Shown here: positions 44,293 to 51,937 of the stretch, piece after piece
Layout of the letters: each line of letters starts with the position of its first letter
Position numbering within the stretch: the first letter of the stretch is position 1
Assembly (NCBI RefSeq): GCF_000020645.1
Contig: NC_011060.1
Location: 2,680,501-2,744,500 of the forward strand
Direction: 5' to 3'
Source of the DNA: Pelodictyon phaeoclathratiforme BU-1
GTDB lineage: Bacteria; Bacteroidota; Chlorobiia; Chlorobiales; Chlorobiaceae
Length of the DNA stretch: 64,000 nt
Made by a program: the position numbers and the translations under genes
Notes under the pieces: generated by a model
What the model was told of the DNA's origin: nothing
Seen by the model: the letters and a program-made list of their open reading frames with translations, nothing else
The model's database searches: none

Positions 44293-44799
44293 TCAACATA
44301 CTCTCCATTCAAGCAATTCCATCCGGGTAGTTTCAACAACACGCGAATGCGCATCTATTGGTTTGAGTAGCTTCCTGATTTTTTGTTGGATATTAGCCGG
44401 ATCAATTGCACGAGGGAAGAGTTTTGAATGTTGTTTTGGTTGCTCAAGGTGCAGGATAACATGCAACTTCTGACATCCCAGCACGGCAATCGCGATTATC
44501 TTTTCATGACTATCGTTGGCGTTTACCTTCGCCGGAAGTAGGGCGGCTAAAGTATCATAAACTTTCCGGGCAATTTCTTCAGACAATTCAGAGGGTTTTG
44601 TTCGGCGATGTACACGATAATCTTTTACCTCAATCAACCAGAGTGAATAAGAGGGATCAAGTGCAAGAAGGTCTACGGCTTTGATACCTTCCCACATTTT
44701 TGAAAATTGATTTCGATAAAAAGACCAATCATCATACCGGCTGACTTTCCAACCATCCGGAAAGTCAAAAATCAAGCCATCAACATTATATTGCTGCAT
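44293..44799 (-). CDS. PD-(D/E)XK-like nuclease, partner of AAA ATPase
   Basis: A 168-residue protein of unknown family. Asp43 in AVDLLALDPS and EVK (57-59) in LWLIEVKDYR have the spacing and context of a PD-(D/E)XK nuclease core, followed by a helix (EEIARKVYDTLAALL). It lies two bases after the ATPase stop. Its ATG lies inside a 13-bp tandem repeat. The pair resembles ATPase-plus-nuclease anti-phage cassettes, but I cannot match it to a named one. The nuclease call comes from the motif only. Confidence 0.62.
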   Translation of the reverse strand: MQQYNVDGLIFDFPDGWKVSRYDDWSFYRNQFSKMWEGIKAVDLLALDPSYSLWLIEVKDYRVHRRTKPSELSEEIARKVYDTLAALLPAKVNANDSHEKIIAIAVLGCQKLHVILHLEQPKQHSKLFPRAIDPANIQQKIRKLLKPIDAHSRVVETTRMELLEWRVC

Positions 44800-44835
44800 C
44801 TTCAGAACCCATCTTCAGAACCCATCTTCAGAAAC
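44797..44835 (-). repeat. Three 13-bp tandem repeats at the ATPase/nuclease junction
   Basis: CATCTTCAGAACC occurs at 44797-44809 and 44810-44822, with a near copy at 44823-44835. The units cover the last codons of the ATPase, its stop and the nuclease start codon, and each unit carries one ATG on the minus strand. As 13 is not a multiple of three, gain or loss of a unit would change the ATPase C-terminus. Confidence 0.9.
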
Positions 44836-45863
44836 CTGTCTGATTGCTGCAACTCTTCATCAAGAGCAGTGATGTCACCCACATCATCAGTACTGCTTCC
44901 TTGTTGAACAACAACTCCATCAGATGTTTCATGGAGGCCAAAAAAACGGCTTTCTACCTCTTTGTATGCAAGAGTTGATAACAGTATTTCTATTTCTCGC
45001 AGAAGAAAAAGACTATGGGTAGCAATAAAAATCTGAATACCTGAAACGCTTAAATCAAGAATACTTTTAGCAACACCTTTAATGATATTTGGATTAAGAT
45101 TTGCTTCGGGCTCATCCCAGAAGAGATAGCCTTTATCGAGAAGCGCTCCTGTTGCAACTAATCTTGATAACATACCAAGCTTACGATACCCTTCAGCAAG
45201 CAAGGGAATTTCAATACGACCATTGATACTTTTTAAATAAAAGCGACCGTTCTTGTCGAGTTCAATCTGGCCGCCCATGGCAGCTTCAAGAGGCTCAAGT
45301 AATTCCCGGATTCTCTTCTCTTTCGCCCCTTTTTGCAACAATGCGCCAAGAAGTATGCACGTATCTCTCCAGGTCTCTTCAAATTCGAGATAATGCCCTT
45401 CATATACTGATACAAAATTGGGATAAATCGTCAATAATTCACTTGTGGGCAAGTAAACAGGAGAGATATCAAGCCACGTATCAGGGAGTTTTTCTATGCT
45501 GACCTCAGACTTGCTCTGTGTCGCAAAGCTGAATGCAATATCAAAAACGGATTGAGTAAACGAGATATTAATATCACACCGTTCTCGGCCCTGCTTTCTT
45601 CTGGCTAACCGTCCAAGTTGCTCTGGCCTGAAAACGTTGACAAGTTTTTCAGCCAATTGTATTTGATAAAGTGACTTGGTTGGCGATAAAGAGTTTGATT
45701 TTCTTTTTGCCTCTGCACTCACGGCTAAGACAGAATAAAGGATTTTCAGCAAATGTGTTTTCCCTGTACCGTTCTCGCCGATAATCACATTGAGATTGCG
45801 GCCAAACTTGAAATCTGCTTCCGGAAAGACCGTAAGATTTTTAATCGATAGCTGTTGTATCAC
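44802..45863 (-). CDS. AAA_21/RecF-like ATPase of a two-gene cassette
   Basis: A 353-residue SMC-like ATPase. Walker A GENGTGKTHLL (29-39) follows NLNVII. The C-terminal half has an ABC-like RKLGMLSRLVATGALLDKG, Walker B YLFWDEPEANLNP and H-loop FIATHSLFLLRE. It belongs to the group of small overcoming-lysogenization-like ATPases common in defence islands, without a TOPRIM domain of its own. It is followed by the nuclease-like gene and preceded by 97 bases with no gene. The region is flanked by toxin-antitoxin genes. A defence role is inference. Confidence 0.85.
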   Translation of the reverse strand: MIQQLSIKNLTVFPEADFKFGRNLNVIIGENGTGKTHLLKILYSVLAVSAEAKRKSNSLSPTKSLYQIQLAEKLVNVFRPEQLGRLARRKQGRERCDINISFTQSVFDIAFSFATQSKSEVSIEKLPDTWLDISPVYLPTSELLTIYPNFVSVYEGHYLEFEETWRDTCILLGALLQKGAKEKRIRELLEPLEAAMGGQIELDKNGRFYLKSINGRIEIPLLAEGYRKLGMLSRLVATGALLDKGYLFWDEPEANLNPNIIKGVAKSILDLSVSGIQIFIATHSLFLLREIEILLSTLAYKEVESRFFGLHETSDGVVVQQGSSTDDVGDITALDEELQQSDRFLKMGSEDGF

Positions 45864-45960
45864 CTTTTCTTTTCCCGGAAATATTGTGTATCCCTCTCTT
45901 CTTCCACAAAATGTAATAAAAAAAAGCGTATAAGGCTTACTCGTGGTTTTGCATAAGAGT

Positions 45961-46698
45961 TCACTCCTCCTGCTTCTCGGTCAGATATTTCCAGTATTTC
46001 ATGGGCATGTTGGATTTCTGGAGGCGGGGGTTTTTGCGGTCGGGGATGGCGATGGTTTTGAAGAATGCCTGCCAGAGGGCCTGTACCTTTTTTTCGTCGT
46101 CTGAGAGGGCGGGGGCGGTGAACTGTTCGATGGTACCGAACTGGAGTGTGCCCTGATTCCAGCGGGCGGCGGTGCGGCGACGGACGTCGTAGAGGAACCA
46201 GTGCTGCGCCCGGAGCCTGCGGCTGAAGTGCCAGGCGAGGGGATGGATGATGTTATGGTCGGGCTCCATTTTTGCGAGGTACGCTCCGTCCTGGAGTTTT
46301 TCGAAGCGCAGGAGCCCTTTCATGCGGTGGAGTTCCCTGCCTGCTTTTTTGGCAACAGCGACAATGTCGCGCACCGATGGATGGGTGAGGTAGCCGTTGA
46401 CCTTGTCTCCGTGGATGAAGGCGAGTGCAAGATAGTGGAGCAGGCTGCTTTCCATCTCCTCTTTTTCGGCAAGCATGAAGGAGTAGAGCGTATGGGCGGC
46501 GTCGGGGGCCTGTTTGCGGAGCCGGAAAAAGAGATCTTCGGCCTGGGTGGTATCGGTGCCGATAAAGAAGCCATCTTCGAAGAGGGTGTCCTGGCGCTCT
46601 GCGAGGGCAACCTGTTCCGGGTCAGGTTCCTCTTCAAGAATCCAGGCAATTGCGGAGAGAAGGCCGTCGGCGGTGCCGTCGTAGAGGTATCGGTTCAT
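45961..46698 (-). CDS. DUF4130 / TIGR03915 predicted DNA-repair protein
   Basis: About 245 residues starting MNRYLYDGTADGLLSAI, the family start; the frame is open to 46764 but overlaps the radical-SAM gene. Conserved parts include HPSVRDIVAVAKKAGRELHR, EPDHNIIHPLAWHFSRRL and WFLYDVRR. Members almost always sit beside a radical-SAM partner, as here, five bases away. The pair is predicted to modify or repair DNA, but the reaction is not established. Confidence 0.88.
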   Translation of the reverse strand: MNRYLYDGTADGLLSAIAWILEEEPDPEQVALAERQDTLFEDGFFIGTDTTQAEDLFFRLRKQAPDAAHTLYSFMLAEKEEMESSLLHYLALAFIHGDKVNGYLTHPSVRDIVAVAKKAGRELHRMKGLLRFEKLQDGAYLAKMEPDHNIIHPLAWHFSRRLRAQHWFLYDVRRRTAARWNQGTLQFGTIEQFTAPALSDDEKKVQALWQAFFKTIAIPDRKNPRLQKSNMPMKYWKYLTEKQEE

Positions 46699-46702
46699 GG
46701 TT

Positions 46703-47956
46703 TCAGGAAAAAATACCGGGAAGAACCAGTTGTGTTGAAAGTGCCGGTGCCGGGCTTTCGCCAAGGAGCAGTTGCTGGCGGAGAAGAGCGGCTGGCCGGT
46801 CGGGTTTTTCGAAACTTCTGCCTGAACAGGTGATGAAATATTTTGCCCGTTTCATGACCACTCCGATCTTTTTCATCCCTTCCGGGGTGATGGCTGAAAA
46901 GCGGCGGGCGGCGATGATGCGGCGGGCCGATACGACGCCGATACCCGGTACGCGCAGCAGGGTTCCGTAGTCGGCGCGGTTGATCTCGATCGGGAAAAAT
47001 TCCGGATGGCGCAGGGCCCATGCGGTCTTGGGATCAAATGATTCATCAAGATTCGGGGCCTCGTCCGACAGGATCTCTTCGGCGGAAAATCCGTAGAAGC
47101 GCAGGAGCCAGTCGGCCTGGTAGAGCCGGTGTTCACGCAACAGCGGGGGTGCGGCAAGCACGGGGAGGCGGTTGTCGTCACTGACCGGTACATAGGCGGA
47201 GTAGTAGACCCGCTTGAGGTTCATTTTTTTGTAGAGCCCCTGTGAAAGGCAGAGGATCTGGAAGTCGTTTTCAGGGCTAGCGCCGATGATCATCTGGGTG
47301 CTCTGGCCTGCCGGAGCGAAACGGGGAGCACGGCGGCTCGCTTTGCGCTCGACAAGGCTGGAGGCTATCTCCCGGCCAATCAAGGCCATCGGTGCAAGAA
47401 TTGCATCCTTGTGCTTCTGTGGAGCAAGTCGCTGGAGGGATGTTTGCGACGGCAGCTCGATATTGACGCTGATACGGTCGGCATAGAGCCCGGCTTTGCG
47501 CACCAGTTCGCTGCTGCTTCCGGGAATGATTTTCATGTGGATATAGCCGCCGAAGTGCTCTTCGGTACGCAGGATTTCAGCAACCCTGACCATCCGTTCC
47601 ATGGTATGGTCGGGACTCACCATGACGGCTGAGCTTAAAAACAGTCCTTCGATATAGTTGCGGCGATAGAAATCAAGGGTGAGGTCAACCACTTCCCGTG
47701 CTGTAAAGGAGGCGCGTTCAACGGAATTGGAGGATCGGTTCACGCAGTAGGCGCAGTCGTAACGGCAGTCGTTGGAGAGCAGAATTTTCAGGAGCGAAAT
47801 GCAGCGGCCATCATCCGACCAGGAGTGGCAGATGCCGCCGTTTGAGGTATTGCCGGTTCCACAGGCAGGCCCTTCACGCTTGCTCCCGCTGGAGGCGCAT
47901 GAAGCGTCGTAACGCGCCGCGCCGGAAAGAATCTGTAGTTTCGACAAGGTTTCCAT
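46703..47956 (-). CDS. Radical-SAM predicted DNA modification/repair protein (TIGR03916)
   Basis: A 417-residue radical-SAM enzyme. The 4Fe-4S motif is CRYDCAYC. The protein also has GIYHS-like GGICHSWSDDGRCISL upstream and YADRISVNIELPSQ in the barrel. A C-terminal helix-hairpin-helix (LLRVPGIGVVSARRII) is a DNA-binding element. It is the usual partner of the DUF4130 protein that follows. The C-terminal extension ends near QLVLPGIFS. The proposed role is DNA repair by radical chemistry; the substrate is unknown. Confidence 0.9.
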   Translation of the reverse strand: METLSKLQILSGAARYDASCASSGSKREGPACGTGNTSNGGICHSWSDDGRCISLLKILLSNDCRYDCAYCVNRSSNSVERASFTAREVVDLTLDFYRRNYIEGLFLSSAVMVSPDHTMERMVRVAEILRTEEHFGGYIHMKIIPGSSSELVRKAGLYADRISVNIELPSQTSLQRLAPQKHKDAILAPMALIGREIASSLVERKASRRAPRFAPAGQSTQMIIGASPENDFQILCLSQGLYKKMNLKRVYYSAYVPVSDDNRLPVLAAPPLLREHRLYQADWLLRFYGFSAEEILSDEAPNLDESFDPKTAWALRHPEFFPIEINRADYGTLLRVPGIGVVSARRIIAARRFSAITPEGMKKIGVVMKRAKYFITCSGRSFEKPDRPAALLRQQLLLGESPAPALSTQLVLPGIFS

Positions 47957-48041
47957 GAGGGGAAATATAGTGAAGAAAGAACGAACGAAAGAGGGCGCTC
48001 ACTGGAGAATTGCCTTGCCGGAAAATTAATTTTTCACTCCG

Positions 48042-49529
48042 TTATGGTTGCTGAAGCCCCACTTTTGTATGCCGCTGCATGAGAAGCTCGATGGTACGCC
48101 GGGCGCCGGTCACCACACCGGGAAGCGACTGACCGGGAAAGATGGAGTCTCCAACAAAAAACAGATTGTCGAAGCGGGTGAGCGGCCCGCGAACCTTGAA
48201 GAGCGAGGTCTGGGGATAGCCTCCAACGCAACCCTGAAAACGTCCGGTATAACGCTCCCAGGTAACCGGTGTTGCGGCCGTTATACTGTGGATGGCATCG
48301 CGGGCGGCGGGAAACTGCTCTGTCAGAACATCGAGTACCCGTGCAGTATAGGCACTCTTCAGCTCCCTGTAGGCAGCCTCTCCTCTCTTTTTTGCCTCAA
48401 ACCACCGCTCCGGCGAGGTATGGGTCGAAACCGTTACTGCACAAAGGGCTTCAGGGGCACGACCGGATTCTTCAGTGGGTGAAACTGAAACAAAAATGGA
48501 GTTACCTTCAGCCAGTTCCCCACTGCTGCCGATAATCTGCACATGACGGGATGATAAGGCGCTGAAGAGGGCTGGTTCCATGCCAAGATAGAGGGTGAAG
48601 GCGCTCCAGAGGAGGCTCTCCCTCTTTTCCTCCTGAGGCTCCCCTTCTGATGCAAGGAAGCGATCAAGGGAGTCCGGTGTGAGGTTGGCAAGCACATAAT
48701 CAGCGGCAAGAGCGCTGCCATCCGAGGTTTCAAGGCCAAACACCTGCCCTCTTACCGAATCAATCCGAATAACCTGTTTACGGTAAAGAACAGCTCCACC
48801 GTTCTCTTCAATGGAGGCTGCAAGCAACCTGGAAACGGTTCCAATTCCTCCTTTGACATGATATGCGCCTGCAACCGGCAGATCAAGGGCTATGGCGGCG
48901 TTGATGGCATTGGCGTACTCTGAGGTGGTCTGCACCGAGACCAGAAGCTGGGCGTCAATAAAACGCACAAAATCGGGATCCGTATCGAGGCCGTGCGAAG
49001 CAAGCCATTCACGGGCTGTTTTTCTGGCAAATGGCAGCAGATGCCGGGTTCCGGAAAATCCGGCAAGAGCTTTACGGGCAAGACGGGCAAGATCACCAAC
49101 TCCCTTGACTGGCCAGGAAAGCCCCCCTTCAGAGAAATGCCAGAGCAGTTTTGCCAATGCGTTCTGTTCTGCCCAGAATGGCGCCGAGTGGGGAAAACGC
49201 TCAAGAATGTCAAAGCGATTCGGCTGAAGATCGAGATGAAGGGCACCATGGCGATATTGCCAGGCAACCGGTTCCGGCTCAACAGGCCAGGTAATGCCAA
49301 GCTCTTTACCGAGATTCTCCATCGGAGCGCCTGCATGAAAGCCGCAACCAATCGTTGCCCCGGCATCAAAACAGTAGCCGTTTCGGGAAAAGGTTGCTGC
49401 GCAGCCACCGGGATAGTCCTGTGCTTCAAGTACGGTAACCATGGCACCCTTACGCGCAAGCAGTGCGCCTGCGGCAAGTCCGCCTATCCCGGCTCCAATG
49501 ACAACAATATTCAGATCCTGCAGTTTCAT
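48042..49529 (-). CDS. CrtI/CrtH-family carotenoid oxidoreductase
   Basis: A 495-residue FAD-dependent enzyme. The N-terminal dinucleotide motif is VVIGAGIGGLAAGALLARKG with the following VLEAQDYPGG. The C-terminus has LFFVGDSIFPGQSLPGVVTG, the FAD-binding end of phytoene desaturases and carotene isomerases. It could be a cis-trans isomerase (CrtH) or a desaturase of the CrtD type. The sequence does not decide. Either suits a green sulfur bacterium making chlorobactene or isorenieratene. No other carotenoid gene is in the window. Confidence 0.82.
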   Translation of the reverse strand: MKLQDLNIVVIGAGIGGLAAGALLARKGAMVTVLEAQDYPGGCAATFSRNGYCFDAGATIGCGFHAGAPMENLGKELGITWPVEPEPVAWQYRHGALHLDLQPNRFDILERFPHSAPFWAEQNALAKLLWHFSEGGLSWPVKGVGDLARLARKALAGFSGTRHLLPFARKTAREWLASHGLDTDPDFVRFIDAQLLVSVQTTSEYANAINAAIALDLPVAGAYHVKGGIGTVSRLLAASIEENGGAVLYRKQVIRIDSVRGQVFGLETSDGSALAADYVLANLTPDSLDRFLASEGEPQEEKRESLLWSAFTLYLGMEPALFSALSSRHVQIIGSSGELAEGNSIFVSVSPTEESGRAPEALCAVTVSTHTSPERWFEAKKRGEAAYRELKSAYTARVLDVLTEQFPAARDAIHSITAATPVTWERYTGRFQGCVGGYPQTSLFKVRGPLTRFDNLFFVGDSIFPGQSLPGVVTGARRTIELLMQRHTKVGLQQP

Positions 49530-49700
49530 GGCACATCCTTTGGTTTATCCTTGCAGGTAGAAGTAACCGCAGGAGTCCCCAGGAAGTTCTTCAGAAAAAA
49601 CGGAGCTGACGCAGTGGCTGCAACATCGCTCCTCTTTGAGAAGCAGAGAGAGTTGCGTTTCGGGTATTTCGTGCAGGAGAAGAAAATGCAGGTAAGAGAG

Positions 49701-49774
49701 TCGGCGTAGCGGGATTTGAACCCACGACCCCTTCCACCCCAAGGAAGTGCGCTACCAGGCTGCGCTATACGCCG
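49701..49774 (-). tRNA. tRNA-Pro (anticodon GGG)
   Basis: A 74-nt cloverleaf on the minus strand. The acceptor CGGCGTA pairs with TACGCCG, discriminator A. The anticodon stem CTTCC/GGAAG surrounds loop TTGGGGT with anticodon GGG and G37, and the T-arm holds GTTCAAATC. CCA is not encoded. Confidence 0.96.
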
Positions 49775-50104
49775 ATATGATCCGGAAAGAGGATGTAATT
49801 ATAAAAAATTCTCTGGATTAACATAATTTTATTTCAAAAATCCGCACTCTTTTTCTCTTTCATGAAAAGGGATTCCCGCTCTATTCCACTCTGCCGTTAT
49901 CAGGTATCAACACTCTGTGCAGAATTCCACAAGAGTGTACAAATTCCGGCAACAGGCACAACAAGCGTTACAAAACCCGGAAAGAAGTAAACAACTTATT
50001 TCTTAATAACAAGTTAAGCAACATATCGAAGTACAGCACAGAACCACCATCAGACAAGCTGAAGGAGGAAATAAACAATGCACCAACAAGTTATCAACAT
50101 TCCA
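49775..50104 (+). other. Gap with a strong ribosome-binding site and ATG before the dedA end
   Basis: Mostly AT-rich sequence without a stable structure. At 50063-50069 there is AAGGAGG nine bases before ATG 50078. The frame that follows (163 codons) soon runs antisense through dedA and has the low-complexity look of a shadow. I suspect a gene start whose body has been lost. No other gene is seen. Confidence 0.3.
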
Positions 50105-50785
50105 TTAACAATTCGGAGTATCCTGTTTCCGGCCAAACCGATGCTTCAGATACTCAATAAAGGGTGGCATAATGGAGATGATAATAATGGCAATAATCAG
50201 CAGCTTGAAATTCTGCTGAACGAAGGGAAGCTGGCCAAAAAAGTAGCCACTGTAGCTGAAAACCCCGACCCAAAGCGCCGCGCCAACAATATTGAAGAGA
50301 AGAAAGCGGCTGTAGTGCATGGCGCCAATACCTGCCACAAAAGGAGCAAAGGTTCTGATAATGGGAATAAAACGGGCAATGATAATGGTCTTGCCACCAT
50401 ATTTCTGAAAAAATTGGTTGGTCTTGACAAGGTGCCGGGGATTAAAGAGGCTGGATTTTTGATAACTGAACACTTTTGGTCCGAGCTTGTGGCCAATCTG
50501 GTAGTTGAGGCTGTCGCCAAGTACGGCCGCAAAAAAGAAGAGAAGAAAGAGATAATGGGGGTCGAGTGATGAGCCGGGCATGGAGGCCAGGGAGCCGGCA
50601 GCAAAAAGCAGAGAATCGCCAGGCAGAAAGGGGGTGACGACAAGTCCGGTTTCGCAGAAGATGATGATAAAAAGAATCGCGTAAAGCCAGAGGCCGTACT
50701 GCGCGGCAAGTACCTGAAGGTGAGTATCGATATGGAGAATAAAATCGACCAGAGAAGCGAGCAGACTGGTAAGGGAATAGTCCAT
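50105..50785 (-). CDS. DedA-family membrane protein
   Basis: A 226-residue inner-membrane protein with the DedA/SNARE-associated pattern: FCETGLVVTPFLPGDSLLF, GDSLNYQIGHKLGPKVF, FFQKYGGKTIIIARFIPIIR and GALWVGVF-like AALWVGVFSYSGYFFG. Re-entrant helices and the conserved acidic and arginine residues are present. Relatives recycle undecaprenyl phosphate or support membrane potential. The gene is divergent from an alpha/beta hydrolase, with 170 bases between starts. Confidence 0.92.
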   Translation of the reverse strand: MDYSLTSLLASLVDFILHIDTHLQVLAAQYGLWLYAILFIIIFCETGLVVTPFLPGDSLLFAAGSLASMPGSSLDPHYLFLLFFFAAVLGDSLNYQIGHKLGPKVFSYQKSSLFNPRHLVKTNQFFQKYGGKTIIIARFIPIIRTFAPFVAGIGAMHYSRFLLFNIVGAALWVGVFSYSGYFFGQLPFVQQNFKLLIIAIIIISIMPPFIEYLKHRFGRKQDTPNC

Positions 50786-50955
50786 GGCATTACTTTAATA
50801 ATAAAAAACCTCTGCTGTTAGCCGAGTGCAATGTACTCATTGAGCACCAGAGTCGCAAAACCTGACTCACCGCCAGGGTTGAGGGATGACTGAAGAAAAG
50901 TTTTATTGTTATATATTAAGTTTCTGTTTTGTGACAAGAAACCAATGCAACTCCC

Positions 50956-51846
50956 ATGAGTTATTTTACGTCCAAGCGTTGCCGTCTGTACTACCATGAT
51001 AGTGCAGAATCTGATCCTTCAAGTCAGGAAAAGCCTGTGGTGCTCTTTGTAAACGGGTGGGCTGTCTCCTCCCGTTACTGGACACCGCTGGTCGAGAGGC
51101 TCTCGGCGAAGTACCGCTGCATTACCTATGACCAGAGCGGGACGGGAAAAACGGTCATCAAGGGCTACAACCCGACCTTTACCATTCAGGGCTTTACCGA
51201 TGAGGCTGCCGAGCTTATTGAACATCTTGGACTCCATAACTCAAGAAAACTGCATATTGTCGGCCATTCGATGGGCGGCATGGTCGCAACTGAACTCTGC
51301 CTGCGCTACCGGGATGCCCTGCTGTCGGCCACCATCATTGCCTGCGGCATCTTTGAGGAGACCGCGCTCACCTCTCTTGGCCTCTTTTTTCTGGGAGGAT
51401 TGATTGATGTCTCCATGAATTTTCGCAACGTCTTTCAGCATGAGCCTCTGAAAAGCCTTTTTATCAAACGGGCGGCCACAAAAGCAATCAGCAAGGAGTA
51501 CCACGATGTTCTTATCGAAGACTTCACGCAATCCGACAAGGAAGCAACCAATGCTGTGGGCAGGTTCTCGATCGACAGGGAGGTTTTGAGAAGGTATACC
51601 CGTCACGTGCTGCTGATCTCTTCACCAATGCTCTGCTGTGTCGGTATGGCCGATCAAACCATTCCTCCCGAGGGTACCCTCACGCTCTACGAAAGACGCA
51701 AGGCCGTCTCTTCTGCTCCGACCAGCCTGGCAAAGTTTATGGATCTTGGCCATCTGCCCATGCTTGAAGACACTGCCCGATTTGCGAATGAACTTGAAAA
51801 ACATTTTGAATTTGCGGAACAATTTCATAAAAAGAGTCCGCAATAA
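50956..51846 (+). CDS. Alpha/beta hydrolase
   Basis: A 296-residue serine hydrolase. It shows VVLFVNGWAVSSRYWTPLV (oxyanion region), the nucleophile elbow LHIVGHSMGGMVATEL with Ser in GHSMGG, a cap-like insertion with FLGGLIDVSMNFRNVFQ, an acid in VGMADQTIP, and the catalytic His in LGHLPMLEDT. Its chemistry could be ester, lactone or haloperoxidase-like. It resembles proteins of photosynthetic bacteria near pigment genes, but the neighbours here do not decide. There is no signal peptide. Confidence 0.87.
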   Translation: MSYFTSKRCRLYYHDSAESDPSSQEKPVVLFVNGWAVSSRYWTPLVERLSAKYRCITYDQSGTGKTVIKGYNPTFTIQGFTDEAAELIEHLGLHNSRKLHIVGHSMGGMVATELCLRYRDALLSATIIACGIFEETALTSLGLFFLGGLIDVSMNFRNVFQHEPLKSLFIKRAATKAISKEYHDVLIEDFTQSDKEATNAVGRFSIDREVLRRYTRHVLLISSPMLCCVGMADQTIPPEGTLTLYERRKAVSSAPTSLAKFMDLGHLPMLEDTARFANELEKHFEFAEQFHKKSPQ

Positions 51847-51937
51847 ATTGCAGGCCACCATTGACAGAAAATCTGATCTTTCGTCCGCAACGCTGCTGGC
51901 GTGGCTGCAAGTGTAAACCTTAACATTAATCGCTACT

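Noticed and set aside
44046..44330. 94-codon plus frame with a hydrophobic stretch
   Set aside because: It starts at TTG without a ribosome-binding site, competes with two minus-strand frames and overlaps the nuclease gene end.
49545..49742. 65-codon minus-strand frame
   Set aside because: It overlaps tRNA-Pro and has no family-like pattern.
50078..50569. 163-codon plus frame with a good ribosome-binding site
   Set aside because: After the first few codons it is antisense to dedA and is Asn/Lys/Gly-rich like a shadow; kept only as an observation on its start site.
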